From Castellaniella sp041677825 (GTDB lineage Bacteria > Pseudomonadota > Gammaproteobacteria > Burkholderiales > Burkholderiaceae_B): DNA of 64,000 nt. Below, in pieces: positions 17,016 to 25,120 of the stretch (positions within the stretch are counted from its first letter, which is position 1; every line of letters starts with the position of its first letter). The position numbers were made by a program, and so were the translations under genes. The stretch lies in assembly GCF_041677825.1 (NCBI RefSeq), contig NZ_JBAYPG010000016.1, forward strand, positions 1-64,000, written 5' to 3'. The notes below the pieces were generated by a model. It was not told the DNA's origin, made no database searches, and saw nothing but the letters and a program-made list of their open reading frames with translations.

Positions 17016-18308
17016 CTACCCGTTCTGACCCAATAGCAAAATAGTTCTGAAAATATGCAAAAACCGGGCCGACTGCGCAGCCATTGAATAATGATCAAGA
17101 AACACCTGGCGCGCCCGCTGGCGATCCTGGGCGCACAGCGTATCGAGCCGTGTGGCCAGCAAGTTGGCCAGACCCGGCGCATCCTGCGCCACCGCAAGCA
17201 CCGACCGCGCAGCCGGATGCGCCAACACCGGCTCGTAGCCCACGCAGGCGTGCGGCAAGGCCACAACGGGCAGGCCGTAGGACAAGGCCTCGGCCACCTT
17301 GGTCTTCATGCCGCTGCCCCAGACCACAGGCGCAACATACAGGGCTGCCGACCTGAACAAGGCATCCATCTGCCCGATATCGGGCGCCGCGTGATACACC
17401 ACCCCCGGCGCCCCGGGCGGCGGTAGCCGATCCAGCCCGGCCCCGGCCACCACAAACCGAATCATATCCCTTTCCACCCTACCCTGATTCAGGGTGCTGG
17501 CCACCTGCAACAGCACCTGCAAGGCGTGCTGATTCGGCGCAAAGCCGAAATGGCCGGTGAACAGGACCGGCCCGCCGCCTGCCTGCGACACTGCACTGCC
17601 CTGCTGCAGGACCGCTTTATCGTGTGGCGGCTCCCTGCTACCCTCAGACGGTGCGCCATTGACCGCCCACGGCATCCCCTTGCCTGGTGGTGGCGCCCCC
17701 CGGCCATCTGCATATGGATCAGGCACGGTGATCGGCAGAATTTCGGCGTGCGCTGGCCCACCATACAGTTGCGCGAACAGGGCACGGTCCTGCGCGGTAA
17801 TAAAGGTCATGTGGTCGGCCGCCAGGCAGCAGGCCTCGGCACGCCGGATCTGGAATGCTTCGAGGCGTGCAACCAGCGACCGGGGCAGGGATTGCGCCCC
17901 AGCTTTCTGACGCTGCAGGTCGTACTCGACATTATCGCTGCAGACGATGAACTTCCTGCCCGGCCAGGCCTTGCGCAACTGCGCCAGGATCAGGCCACCG
18001 CGCGAATTGTGCAGCACGACCAGGTCGGAAGCGGCACAGGCGCGCACAATCCGCCGCGCATGATGGCCCAGGAACGTAGGCTGCAGGCGCGCTCGCGCCA
18101 GAATGTCCACCGTGGTGTTCTTTTCCAGTTCCACCTCGGTGACCCGCTCATGCCCGAACACACGGCCAGCGCCGTGGATCTTCTTGCTGATCACCTGTAC
18201 CTGCGCCACCCCTTCGGTCTGCAGCAGGCCGGACACCAGAGACCGCAGATACAGCCCGCCGCCCGAGAGCTCCTGCAGGCCATTGAGGGAAATCACCGTC
18301 ACGTGCAT
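17016..18308 (-). CDS. Glycosyltransferase family 4 with long linker insert
   Basis: A GT-B retaining transferase of about 430 residues. The C-terminal donor domain is clear, with ALYVAPVVWGSGMKTKVAEA and the Glu-containing loop followed by LPVVALPHACVG. The start at ATG 18308 is chosen because GGGTGG lies six bases upstream; ATG 18314 sits on that site. Between the two domains, about 50 residues (DNA roughly 17571-17723) are rich in Gly, Pro, Ser and Gln and look like an unstructured insert, which is unusual for the family. The gene is followed by the Wzz-like gene. Confidence 0.82.
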   Translation of the reverse strand: MHVTVISLNGLQELSGGGLYLRSLVSGLLQTEGVAQVQVISKKIHGAGRVFGHERVTEVELEKNTTVDILARARLQPTFLGHHARRIVRACAASDLVVLHNSRGGLILAQLRKAWPGRKFIVCSDNVEYDLQRQKAGAQSLPRSLVARLEAFQIRRAEACCLAADHMTFITAQDRALFAQLYGGPAHAEILPITVPDPYADGRGAPPPGKGMPWAVNGAPSEGSREPPHDKAVLQQGSAVSQAGGGPVLFTGHFGFAPNQHALQVLLQVASTLNQGRVERDMIRFVVAGAGLDRLPPPGAPGVVYHAAPDIGQMDALFRSAALYVAPVVWGSGMKTKVAEALSYGLPVVALPHACVGYEPVLAHPAARSVLAVAQDAPGLANLLATRLDTLCAQDRQRARQVFLDHYSMAAQSARFLHIFRTILLLGQNG

Positions 18309-18359
18309 GGCCATCCACCCATTGTTACGCGCATCATGACACTGGTACGGCCGCGCCCG

Positions 18360-19643
18360 TCATGGCACCGGGCCACCGGCCGCCGCCGCTGGACGGCCCA
18401 GGTGCATGCGCCACAGAAACCACAGGCCGGCCAGCAGGCTGACCGTGTGCGCCACCCCCAGCGCCAGGGGCCCCTGGTGCCAGCCCAGGCCAAAATCGGG
18501 CACCAGCAGCATGGCCCCCGCCGCCAGCCCCACCCCCCACTTCAGGGGCACGACGCGATGATTGCCCGCGTGTATCAGTATTGCATCGAGCCCCAGGGCC
18601 GCGAACCCCGGCACCAGCACCACCAGCGCCAGCTGGAACATGCCGGCGGTCTGCTCAAAGCCGGCGCCAAAGATGAGCGACACGATGAACGGCGCCAGCA
18701 GCCCCGCGCCGACCATGATCAGCAGGGCAAGCGCCGTCAGGATCAGCAGCAGGCGCAGCGATGACCAAAGGGTCTGACGACCCGCGCGATAGAGCAGTGA
18801 TGGCGCCAGCGCCACCACCGATACCGGGCCGAAATACCACGCACTGTCGAGCAGATTCATGGCCGCAGCGTACTGCCCGTAGAGCCCGGCATCCAGGCGC
18901 GCGTGCAGGATCAACCGGTCCATGCGCAGAATCAGTATCAGGGCCACCAGGCCCAGCCAGATCAGCAGACCCTTGTGAAAGAACCAGCCCATGACCTCGC
19001 GAGTCGGCCTCCAGGAGCACGGCCAGCCGTCTTCGCGGATACCGAACAAGTAGCACAGTGCCGTGAGCAGATGATCCGCTGCGTAGACGATGATGAAGGC
19101 CAGGATGGGGGCGTGCATGGTGTACAGCACCGCCACCGCGATCACCTTCAGGCTGGAGACCAGCAGGCGGGTGACCGTGATGATACGCGTGGACTGGGCC
19201 ACTTCACGGATCAGCCGCAGGACATTGAACGGCTCGATCACGATGAGCGCCAGGCCCATGATCAGCATCAGCGGCTGGCGCTGCAAGGGCTCCATATACA
19301 GCGACCAGGTTCCCATCAGCAGGAAAGCCAGCGTACCGGCCATCAGCCGCAGCACGAACAGCGAACCCAGCAGGCGTCGGCGCTCTTGCGGCTGCTCGCA
19401 AGTAGCCAGGCGCGGCGCGGAAACCTCGGTGCTGGCAATCAGGCCGATCGACGAAAATACCATCATGGCCGACAGCACGTACTGAAAAATACCAAAAGCG
19501 TCTGTGCCCAGTGTGCGCGCCACCAGACCGACCGCCAGCGCCGAAAAGGCCAGCTGGACGACTTTTTCACTGGCCAGCCACAGCAGGCTGCGCAGGGCGC
19601 GGGTACGAATCAATGTGTACAGGGATGAACCGGCCGGGATCAT
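18360..19643 (-). CDS. Wzx-type oligosaccharide flippase
   Basis: A 427-residue polytopic inner-membrane protein of the MOP/Wzx superfamily, with about twelve to fourteen helices. It is expected to flip undecaprenyl-linked repeat units to the periplasm. The start region SLLWLASEKVVQLAFSALAV and then VARTLGTDAFGIFQYVLSA is the usual Wzx pattern. Arg/Lys residues lie in the cytoplasmic loops. The gene overlaps the upstream GtrII-like gene by ATGA. It is the only MOP-type flippase in the window; the ABC exporter at 61-63 kb is the other candidate. Confidence 0.85.
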   Translation of the reverse strand: MIPAGSSLYTLIRTRALRSLLWLASEKVVQLAFSALAVGLVARTLGTDAFGIFQYVLSAMMVFSSIGLIASTEVSAPRLATCEQPQERRRLLGSLFVLRLMAGTLAFLLMGTWSLYMEPLQRQPLMLIMGLALIVIEPFNVLRLIREVAQSTRIITVTRLLVSSLKVIAVAVLYTMHAPILAFIIVYAADHLLTALCYLFGIREDGWPCSWRPTREVMGWFFHKGLLIWLGLVALILILRMDRLILHARLDAGLYGQYAAAMNLLDSAWYFGPVSVVALAPSLLYRAGRQTLWSSLRLLLILTALALLIMVGAGLLAPFIVSLIFGAGFEQTAGMFQLALVVLVPGFAALGLDAILIHAGNHRVVPLKWGVGLAAGAMLLVPDFGLGWHQGPLALGVAHTVSLLAGLWFLWRMHLGRPAAAAGGPVP

Positions 19644-21502
19644 TCGGAAAACTCATGCTGTTCGACCCACAGGCGGCCATTCTCGTTGAATTGCCCCGTG
19701 ACCAGCCGGCGAAGCCGCCGCCCTGGCAGATTTGCCACATGCAGACAGGCATCGCCCCGGGTATGCAGCCCCTCGCCCTGCATTTCAAAATCCAGGTTCT
19801 GGAACACGCGAAACAGCCTGCGGTTGGGCAGGCCCGGCGGATCAGCGAGGTACACATGCAGAAATACTGGAGCTTGCATCGCGACAGCATCGCATGGTCG
19901 CAGCAAATACACCAGCCGCGAGCCGCGCTGGAACACCTGGAAGGGGCCGTTGCGAGCAAGCGGTATCGCCAGACGGGGCGCATGATCCAATTGCCACAGG
20001 AGTTCATCCACCACCCGGACATCCCCTTCCTGCTGGGGATCCTTGAAGCGCAGGCGATAGCAGTCACCTTGGCGGTCCAGGCGCGTGAAACGGTCATCGA
20101 CCAGAGTGTGCTCGGTGCCTTGACACGCCGATACATCGCCCTCTTGCAGCAGCATGAAGCGCTCGAACAGGGCCTTGTGGCCAAAACGCTCGAAACTGGA
20201 GCGTGACAGCATCCGAATCAGCGGGTATTGCACACTCTGCGCATCGAACGTGGCCGCACGCCCGGGCGACCCTTCAACCGCCAGCCGATACGGATAGCCG
20301 ATGTGCTTGCCTGTTTCGGCAACGGCCATGTGGATCCTGAAGCGGTCGTACACCCACTGATCGCCCATGGCATTGCCGTACACCGCCGTCAGGCCCACCA
20401 GGCCGACCAGAAACACCCCCAGCACGGATTTCAGCGCCCATGAGGCCCGGTGGGCAAGCCCGATCACAACGACCGCCAGCACGACATTGAAACCCATCAT
20501 GTAACGCGGCGCAAACACCAGATCCTGCAGCAGCAGGGGCAGCCCCGGCGCCAGCGCCAGCATGGCCGCCAGCAGCAGTGCAGTGACCAGCAGGCGCGGC
20601 ACGGGCCAGGCATGCCTGAGCAACAGCAGCATCAGCAGCAACCCCGTGAAATACAGCACCCAGTTATAACCGATGAACTCGATGAACATGTCCAGGTAGG
20701 CACGGAGATTGCCCAGTACCCCCGGCAACAGGTCTGGCCATGCCAGCATGTCGGTAGATATGTAGCCATGGTACTCGCGATGCAGAAGCACCCGGTACAG
20801 CACCATGGCCAGCACCCACGAACCCAGTGCCACGCCCGCGATCTTCAGGACTGCACGCCCGGCATGAGTACCCGCACCCGCCATACGCCAGGCCAGCGCC
20901 GCCAGGCCGACCAGGTAAACGCCGCTGGAGAGCTGGTAAGTCGTCATCATGACCAGCAGGCCGATCACCGACACCAGCGCAAATACCAGTGTATCGGCCA
21001 CAAACAGAAACGGCAGCAGTGAGGCCAGCACCGACAGACCCATGAAGGCCGAATCGTAGGTATAGGCCATGTTCTCGTAGAACAGCGGGTAGACCGCCAG
21101 CACGGCCGACATGATGACCGGAAACAGCGTGAGCCGTCCGGCCACGATCTTCACCAGCGTCACGGCGGCCAGCGCCATGCAGGCCAGACACGCCAGTTGC
21201 AGCAGCGGTGAATAATCGAAGGCGTGTTCCGAAAACCCCAGCCCGCGCAGCAGGTACTCGGCCAGATAGCGATTCAGGTGCAGGAACGCCGGAAAACCGC
21301 TGATTTTCTTGAAATTGTCATCGGCAAAGTAATAACCATCGATGCGCAGCAGCGACAGGTACGCCAGCACCATCACGGCAAAGACGATGCCGGCACTGGC
21401 CAGGAAAGGCCTGTCATCCGCATCCAGGATCAGGCTGCCCGCCAGGCGCTGGCGCAGGCCGGCTGGCCCCCACCCGGCGGGCCAGGCAAATCTGCCATGC
21501 AT
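19640..21502 (-). CDS. GtrII-like membrane glucosyltransferase
   Basis: A protein of about 620 residues with some eleven hydrophobic helices in its first two thirds and a soluble periplasmic C-terminal domain. YYFADDNFKKISGF near residue 60 is the acidic first-loop motif of the GtrII/glucosyl-transferase II family, and DYSPLLQL follows. Such enzymes take sugar from a polyprenyl-phosphate donor and decorate repeat units in the periplasm. No GtrA/GtrB pair for the donor is present in this window. The start is uncertain because the region before it is repetitive: ATG 21502 or GTG 21535 are possible. Confidence 0.78.
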   Translation of the reverse strand: MHGRFAWPAGWGPAGLRQRLAGSLILDADDRPFLASAGIVFAVMVLAYLSLLRIDGYYFADDNFKKISGFPAFLHLNRYLAEYLLRGLGFSEHAFDYSPLLQLACLACMALAAVTLVKIVAGRLTLFPVIMSAVLAVYPLFYENMAYTYDSAFMGLSVLASLLPFLFVADTLVFALVSVIGLLVMMTTYQLSSGVYLVGLAALAWRMAGAGTHAGRAVLKIAGVALGSWVLAMVLYRVLLHREYHGYISTDMLAWPDLLPGVLGNLRAYLDMFIEFIGYNWVLYFTGLLLMLLLLRHAWPVPRLLVTALLLAAMLALAPGLPLLLQDLVFAPRYMMGFNVVLAVVVIGLAHRASWALKSVLGVFLVGLVGLTAVYGNAMGDQWVYDRFRIHMAVAETGKHIGYPYRLAVEGSPGRAATFDAQSVQYPLIRMLSRSSFERFGHKALFERFMLLQEGDVSACQGTEHTLVDDRFTRLDRQGDCYRLRFKDPQQEGDVRVVDELLWQLDHAPRLAIPLARNGPFQVFQRGSRLVYLLRPCDAVAMQAPVFLHVYLADPPGLPNRRLFRVFQNLDFEMQGEGLHTRGDACLHVANLPGRRLRRLVTGQFNENGRLWVEQHEFSE

Positions 21503-21624
21503 CCGTTTCACTGCGCTGCTACGTATCCGTTTCACTATGCATCCGTTCCACTATGCATTTGCTGCATTTTTCGTTCCACTGTGCACGTGCTTCTTCGACT
21601 GTTTCTTCGACTGCTTCTTCGGCC
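21497..21624. repeat. Two adjacent short tandem repeats before the GtrII-like gene
   Basis: On the plus strand ATGCATCCGTTTCACT at 21497-21512 recurs as ACGTATCCGTTTCACT at 21521-21536 and ATGCATCCGTTCCACT at 21537-21552, with a decayed fourth copy to 21580. Directly after it a 12-base unit occurs three times: GCTTCTTCGACT (21589-21600), GTTTCTTCGACT (21601-21612) and GCTTCTTCGGCC (21613-21624). The first set carries the possible start codons of the GtrII-like gene. Such repeats can change copy number by slippage, but no homopolymer or simple phase-variable tract is present. Confidence 0.7.
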
Positions 21625-21631
21625 GGTTCAC

Positions 21632-22588
21632 TCACGGCAACAGCCGCCTTCGTTCGCGCATGTCGCGGCCATGGCGACGCAGATACCGGTACCACAGCGC
21701 AAGATTGAACAGCTTGTGCAACTGCAGCGGGCGCATGTCGGAGCCGTGCATGATCCGCCACGCGGCCCAGGCCGTGGCCGGACCATACTCGAACAAGGCT
21801 GTCATCATAAAACCCGAGCGGCCCGGCAGATACCCCCGTTCGAGGCCTAGGGCCTTGAAACGGCCCGCCAGCCGGGCCTGGGTCTGCAGACGCGACAGAA
21901 AGGCCTGCGGTTGGCGGTTGGCCGTCAGGCTGTTGGGCCGCCGGGTGCAGACGTAGACCGCCTGCGGCACCACCTGCACCTGTTGCGCCTGCATGGCGGC
22001 GAGCACGTTGAAGGCCACGTCGTTGCTGAACATGATCTCTTCGAAGCGCAGATCCAGGCGGCGAATGAAGGCGTGCGCATACACCTTGGCCCAGGGCACG
22101 ACGTGGTTCGCCGCCAGGCGCTTCAGGGTGTCTTCGGATGGCGCCGCGAGCCAGGCGCGGAGGAAGCGGTTGAGCCAGTCGGCCCGGATCGATGGCGTGC
22201 CATCGACCTCCTGGCGCGCCTCGGCGAGAAAATACACCAGATCCAGCCCCGCGGCGGCGTGCGCATCGAAGGCCGCGAAGGCATCCGGCAGGAAGCAGTC
22301 ATCCGAATCGGCGAACACCAGCCAGGCGCCCTGCGCGTGCGCCAGGCCCACATTGCGCGCCGCGCCCGCGCCCAGGTTGCGCGCCGTGGACAGCCAGCGC
22401 ACCGCCGGCCAGCGCGGCCTGAGGGCCTCGAGTGGTGCCCGGTCCGGGCTGCAATCGTCGATGACGATGATCTCGATATCGGCGCGCGCCGGCGGAATGC
22501 TGCGCAGCAGCCGTTCGAGGCGCTGCGCATCATCATGGTGGGGGATGATGACCGAATACCGCGGGCCGCCGGTGCCTAGATCATCCAT
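21632..22588 (-). CDS. Glycosyltransferase family 2
   Basis: A 318-residue GT2 transferase. RYSVIIPHHDDAQRL at about 10-24 opens the donor fold, IIVIDDCSPD follows, and VFADSDDCFLPDAF is the metal site. The C-terminal half has IMFSNDVAFNVLAAM, a form of the ED/ND motif. The ATG at 22588 overlaps the end of the ATP-grasp gene by 13 bases; the longer frame to 22960 runs inside that gene and is rejected. The tight overlap says the transferase and the ATP-grasp protein are made together. Confidence 0.82.
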   Translation of the reverse strand: MDDLGTGGPRYSVIIPHHDDAQRLERLLRSIPPARADIEIIVIDDCSPDRAPLEALRPRWPAVRWLSTARNLGAGAARNVGLAHAQGAWLVFADSDDCFLPDAFAAFDAHAAAGLDLVYFLAEARQEVDGTPSIRADWLNRFLRAWLAAPSEDTLKRLAANHVVPWAKVYAHAFIRRLDLRFEEIMFSNDVAFNVLAAMQAQQVQVVPQAVYVCTRRPNSLTANRQPQAFLSRLQTQARLAGRFKALGLERGYLPGRSGFMMTALFEYGPATAWAAWRIMHGSDMRPLQLHKLFNLALWYRYLRRHGRDMRERRRLLP

Positions 22589-23532
22589 CGCGAACGCCAC
22601 ATGAAGCGGTCGTGGCGGCGCTGCTGCACCAGCAGCGCATCGCGCACCGGCACGGCGGGCCCGGGTGGCGCATCGATGGCCTGAAACGCCTGCGCCAGCC
22701 CGTCGTCGACCGCGCGCGCCGCCTGCACGCGGGCCGCCACGGCGTGCTCGCGCAAGATGGCGATGAAGGGGTTGGAGTTGATCTCGTAGACCTGCACCTG
22801 GCCGTCCACCAGGGCATAATCGATGCGCCCGTACTGCAGCCGGCTGACCTCGAATGCCGCGCGCAGCACCGGCTCGCCCGGTGGGCTGTCGATGTGCTCG
22901 AGCTCGTCCTGGTAATCGGCCACGTCGGCACAGCCCGACTGGCCCTGCTGCGCCACCCACTGCGTGTCATGCACCGACAGCGCGCGCACCAGGCGCTCGC
23001 CCACGCGATAGGCGGCATATTTGCGAAACAGGCCGGGGCGCAGCGGCTGCGCGCAGTACTCGACCACCATCAGATCGCGCTCGGGGTGGCCTTGCGCCCG
23101 GGCCTGCGCCAGCGCCGCGCGCAGCCCGGCCGCGTCGTGGATCAGGTCGGTCAGCGGGCCGCGATGCGCCGTCTCGGTGCGCAGAAAGACCGGCCAGCGG
23201 TCCACCGCGGCCTGCTCGTGCGGGCGCCAGACCTGGAAGCGGTTCAGGCCGCGGGCGTGCAGGCTGCGCAGCAGGGCAAAGCGGTGCATGGCCTGGGCCG
23301 GGTCATTCAACACCTGCATCCCGGCCTGCTGCAGCACCCGGCAGACCCGGGCGGCCAGTTCAAGATCCCAGGCACCGAGGCGGTCGAAGTCCGTGAAAAT
23401 CCAGGTGGCCCGGGGCAGGCGCCGGGCTTTCAGCAGCCGGTCATAGGACCAGATGGCGTGGCGCGGCATGCCCGGGATCTGATGCAGTTGCACCAGGGTC
23501 TCGCGCGGCCAGGTGATCACGAAGCAGATCAT
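22576..23532 (-). CDS. ATP-grasp-like protein
   Basis: A 318-residue soluble protein with the layout of ATP-grasp ligases. An N-terminal domain contains WIFTDFDRLGAW near 44-55 and LNDPAQAMHRFALLRSLH near 75-92. The middle has VFLRTE and the C-terminal part has YGRIDYALVDG and VYEINSNPFIA, where E250 and N252 match the metal-binding Glu-x-Asn of the fold. I know this as a family of uncharacterised proteins found near glycosyltransferases. It is transcribed divergently from the peptide/HExxH island across 116 bases. It could ligate an amino acid or peptide to a sugar, or act on the island's peptide; neither is shown. The start is ATG 23532; the frame could extend to 23589. Confidence 0.7.
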   Translation of the reverse strand: MICFVITWPRETLVQLHQIPGMPRHAIWSYDRLLKARRLPRATWIFTDFDRLGAWDLELAARVCRVLQQAGMQVLNDPAQAMHRFALLRSLHARGLNRFQVWRPHEQAAVDRWPVFLRTETAHRGPLTDLIHDAAGLRAALAQARAQGHPERDLMVVEYCAQPLRPGLFRKYAAYRVGERLVRALSVHDTQWVAQQGQSGCADVADYQDELEHIDSPPGEPVLRAAFEVSRLQYGRIDYALVDGQVQVYEINSNPFIAILREHAVAARVQAARAVDDGLAQAFQAIDAPPGPAVPVRDALLVQQRRHDRFMWRSRWMI

Positions 23533-23648
23533 GACCAAGCCCTGCCCGAAAGAACCGGGCTGCCCCCGCCCGGCAGAAAAACTTCGCAAGACACGCCGGT
23601 TTCCATGCTACGATCCATAGACCTTTCATATGAGTGAGGAAGACAGCG

Positions 23649-23858
23649 ATGGGACGAATTCAACTTGATCAGTCGGCCCTCATGGGCTTCAGGATCCTGC
23701 CCGAAAACCAGCCAGACACCCAGGGCAGTGAAGCCCGGCTGGGCACCAAGATCGGCGCCAAGATCGGCGCCAAGTCAGTCAGCGACACTGCAGCCGGCGC
23801 CCGTGAAGGGGCCCGTACGCAGTTTCTGGGCGCCAAGATCGGTGGCAAGAAAGTCTAG
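23649..23858 (+). CDS. Candidate RiPP precursor peptide (69 aa)
   Basis: A 69-residue basic peptide with no Cys, His or Trp. The first 30 residues (MGRIQLDQSALMGFRILPEN onward) look leader-like. The C-terminal half has the repeat LGTKIGAKIGAKS at 31-43 and LGAKIGGKKV at 60-69, joined by a Ser/Asp/Thr/Ala/Gly/Arg stretch. The ribosome site GAGGAAG at 23636-23642 is six bases from the ATG. An extended -10 element (TGCTACGAT, 23606-23614) may drive it. It is followed by a clear terminator and then an HExxH enzyme of a peptide-modifying family. This arrangement is typical of ribosomally made, modified peptides, but no similarity to a known precursor is recognised. An upstream GTG at 23634 is in frame. 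Confidence 0.62.
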   Translation: MGRIQLDQSALMGFRILPENQPDTQGSEARLGTKIGAKIGAKSVSDTAAGAREGARTQFLGAKIGGKKV

Positions 23859-23925
23859 CAGCCCCGCAACCGGCCCGGCCGCGCCGTGTCCGCATACTGC
23901 GCAGCGCCGGCCACCATCATAATCC

Positions 23926-23951
23926 AAAGGCAGTCACAACACTGCCTTTTT
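23926..23951 (+). terminator. Intrinsic terminator / attenuator between peptide gene and HExxH gene
   Basis: A perfect nine-base-pair stem, AAAGGCAGT at 23926-23934 and ACTGCCTTT at 23941-23949, with a six-base loop, is followed by more T to make a run of five. It sits only six bases before the ATG of the HExxH gene. It should stop most transcripts after the peptide gene while letting some through, giving more peptide than enzyme. Confidence 0.8.
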
Positions 23952-23957
23952 CACGCG

Positions 23958-24965
23958 ATGAGTGCACACCGCATCGAATTCGGCTTCATGCCCGACGGCG
24001 CCCGTGCGCAGCAGATGGATCGCTACGCCCATACCCTGCTGGCCGACAGCCTGGCGCACATCCAGTCCAGGGCGGGGCCTGTCCTGGGGCCTGATGCCCT
24101 CACGCCGCTCATAAGCCAGCTGCGGGCGGGTGCGCAGTTTGGCCCGGCGTGCTTTGGCCGCTACTACGAACTGGCCCTGGCACTGATGGATGACGATCTC
24201 GAAGAAGCCAGCCAGGCCGCCGATGCACTGCAGCAGGCACAGCCCGCCGGCCCTGATCCCGACTCCGGCTCTTGCCCCGGCCCGCGGCTCGTGGCGCTGG
24301 GCGACCTGCCAGCAGGCGATGCCGCGCTCTACCTGCGCCTGATGGACACCGATCCGCAGACCTCGTTTGCCATGCGCTCGCCCACGGCACAGGCGGCGGC
24401 CGACTTCCGGCAGCGCTTCGGGCAGGCCCTGGGCCTCATGCAGGCGGCGGTGCCCGCCCTGGCGGCCGAATTCAGTGGCCTGGTGCGCGAACTGTGCATG
24501 GTCACGGGCGACCCCGAAGCCAGCTACCAGTTCGACGGCGGCTCGTCGTACATGCTGTGGGGCGGCCTGTTCCTGAACATCGACTCGCACGAGACCGACG
24601 TGGCCCTGGTCGAAGTCCTGGCGCACGAAGCCACGCATTGCCTGCTGTTCGGCTTCTCGCAAGACGAAACCCTGGTGCTGAACCTCGATGACGAGCTCTA
24701 CCAGTCGCCCCTGCGGGTCGACCCGCGGCCCATGGATGGCATCTACCACGCCACCTACGTTTCGGCGCGCATGCACTGGGCCATGTCGCGCCTGGTCGAG
24801 CACCCCGGCCTGACGGCCGAACAGCGGGCACAGGCTACCGAAGCGCGGGCACTCGATGCCGAGCACTTCTGGAGCGGTCACAGGGTAGTCATGCAGCACG
24901 CCCGGCTCACCGCCACGGGCGAAGCGGTCATGGCGCAGGCCCAGGCCTACATGGCGGCGCAATAA
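23958..24965 (+). CDS. HExxH-type putative peptide-modification enzyme
   Basis: A 335-residue soluble protein. HEATH at 223-227 is followed by ELYQSPLRVDPRPMDGIYHA (247-266) and TYVSARMHW. This HExxH plus SPxRxDPRPxxG pattern is the hallmark of the HExxH peptide-modification family, found next to or fused with radical SAM enzymes in RiPP clusters. Fused members have been shown to be alpha-ketoglutarate-dependent beta-hydroxylases rather than proteases. H264 could be the third metal ligand. No radical SAM gene is present here. ATG 23958 lacks a good ribosome site; GTG 23886 would add 24 residues across the hairpin. With the peptide gene it forms the only plus-strand pair inside the locus. Confidence 0.78.
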   Translation: MSAHRIEFGFMPDGARAQQMDRYAHTLLADSLAHIQSRAGPVLGPDALTPLISQLRAGAQFGPACFGRYYELALALMDDDLEEASQAADALQQAQPAGPDPDSGSCPGPRLVALGDLPAGDAALYLRLMDTDPQTSFAMRSPTAQAAADFRQRFGQALGLMQAAVPALAAEFSGLVRELCMVTGDPEASYQFDGGSSYMLWGGLFLNIDSHETDVALVEVLAHEATHCLLFGFSQDETLVLNLDDELYQSPLRVDPRPMDGIYHATYVSARMHWAMSRLVEHPGLTAEQRAQATEARALDAEHFWSGHRVVMQHARLTATGEAVMAQAQAYMAAQ

Positions 24966-25120
24966 GGCACGGCAGCCCACAGCGGCACGATACGGCACAG
25001 CATGCGGCAGGGTCGCTGCGGGCTGGCGGCCATCTGCGCATGGCACCGGGCCAGGCCATCGGCCACCGCCGTGGCGGAGCGCGTCAAGGGTCCGGGCACG
25101 CCACCGCAGGCCCCGGCGTC

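Noticed and set aside
17422..17430. A second ops-like sequence, GGCGGTAGC
   Set aside because: It is on the plus strand inside a minus-strand coding region, continues as CGAT rather than GTG, and has no leader context.
24618..24638. HExxH read as a zinc metalloprotease active site
   Set aside because: The downstream SPLRVDPRP motif and the two-gene context fit the peptide-modification HExxH family better than any protease family I know, though protease activity cannot be excluded from sequence.
25060..25090. A hairpin (CCGCC-GT-GGCGG) between the HExxH gene and ugd as a bidirectional terminator
   Set aside because: The stem is only five base pairs and no T run follows on either strand.
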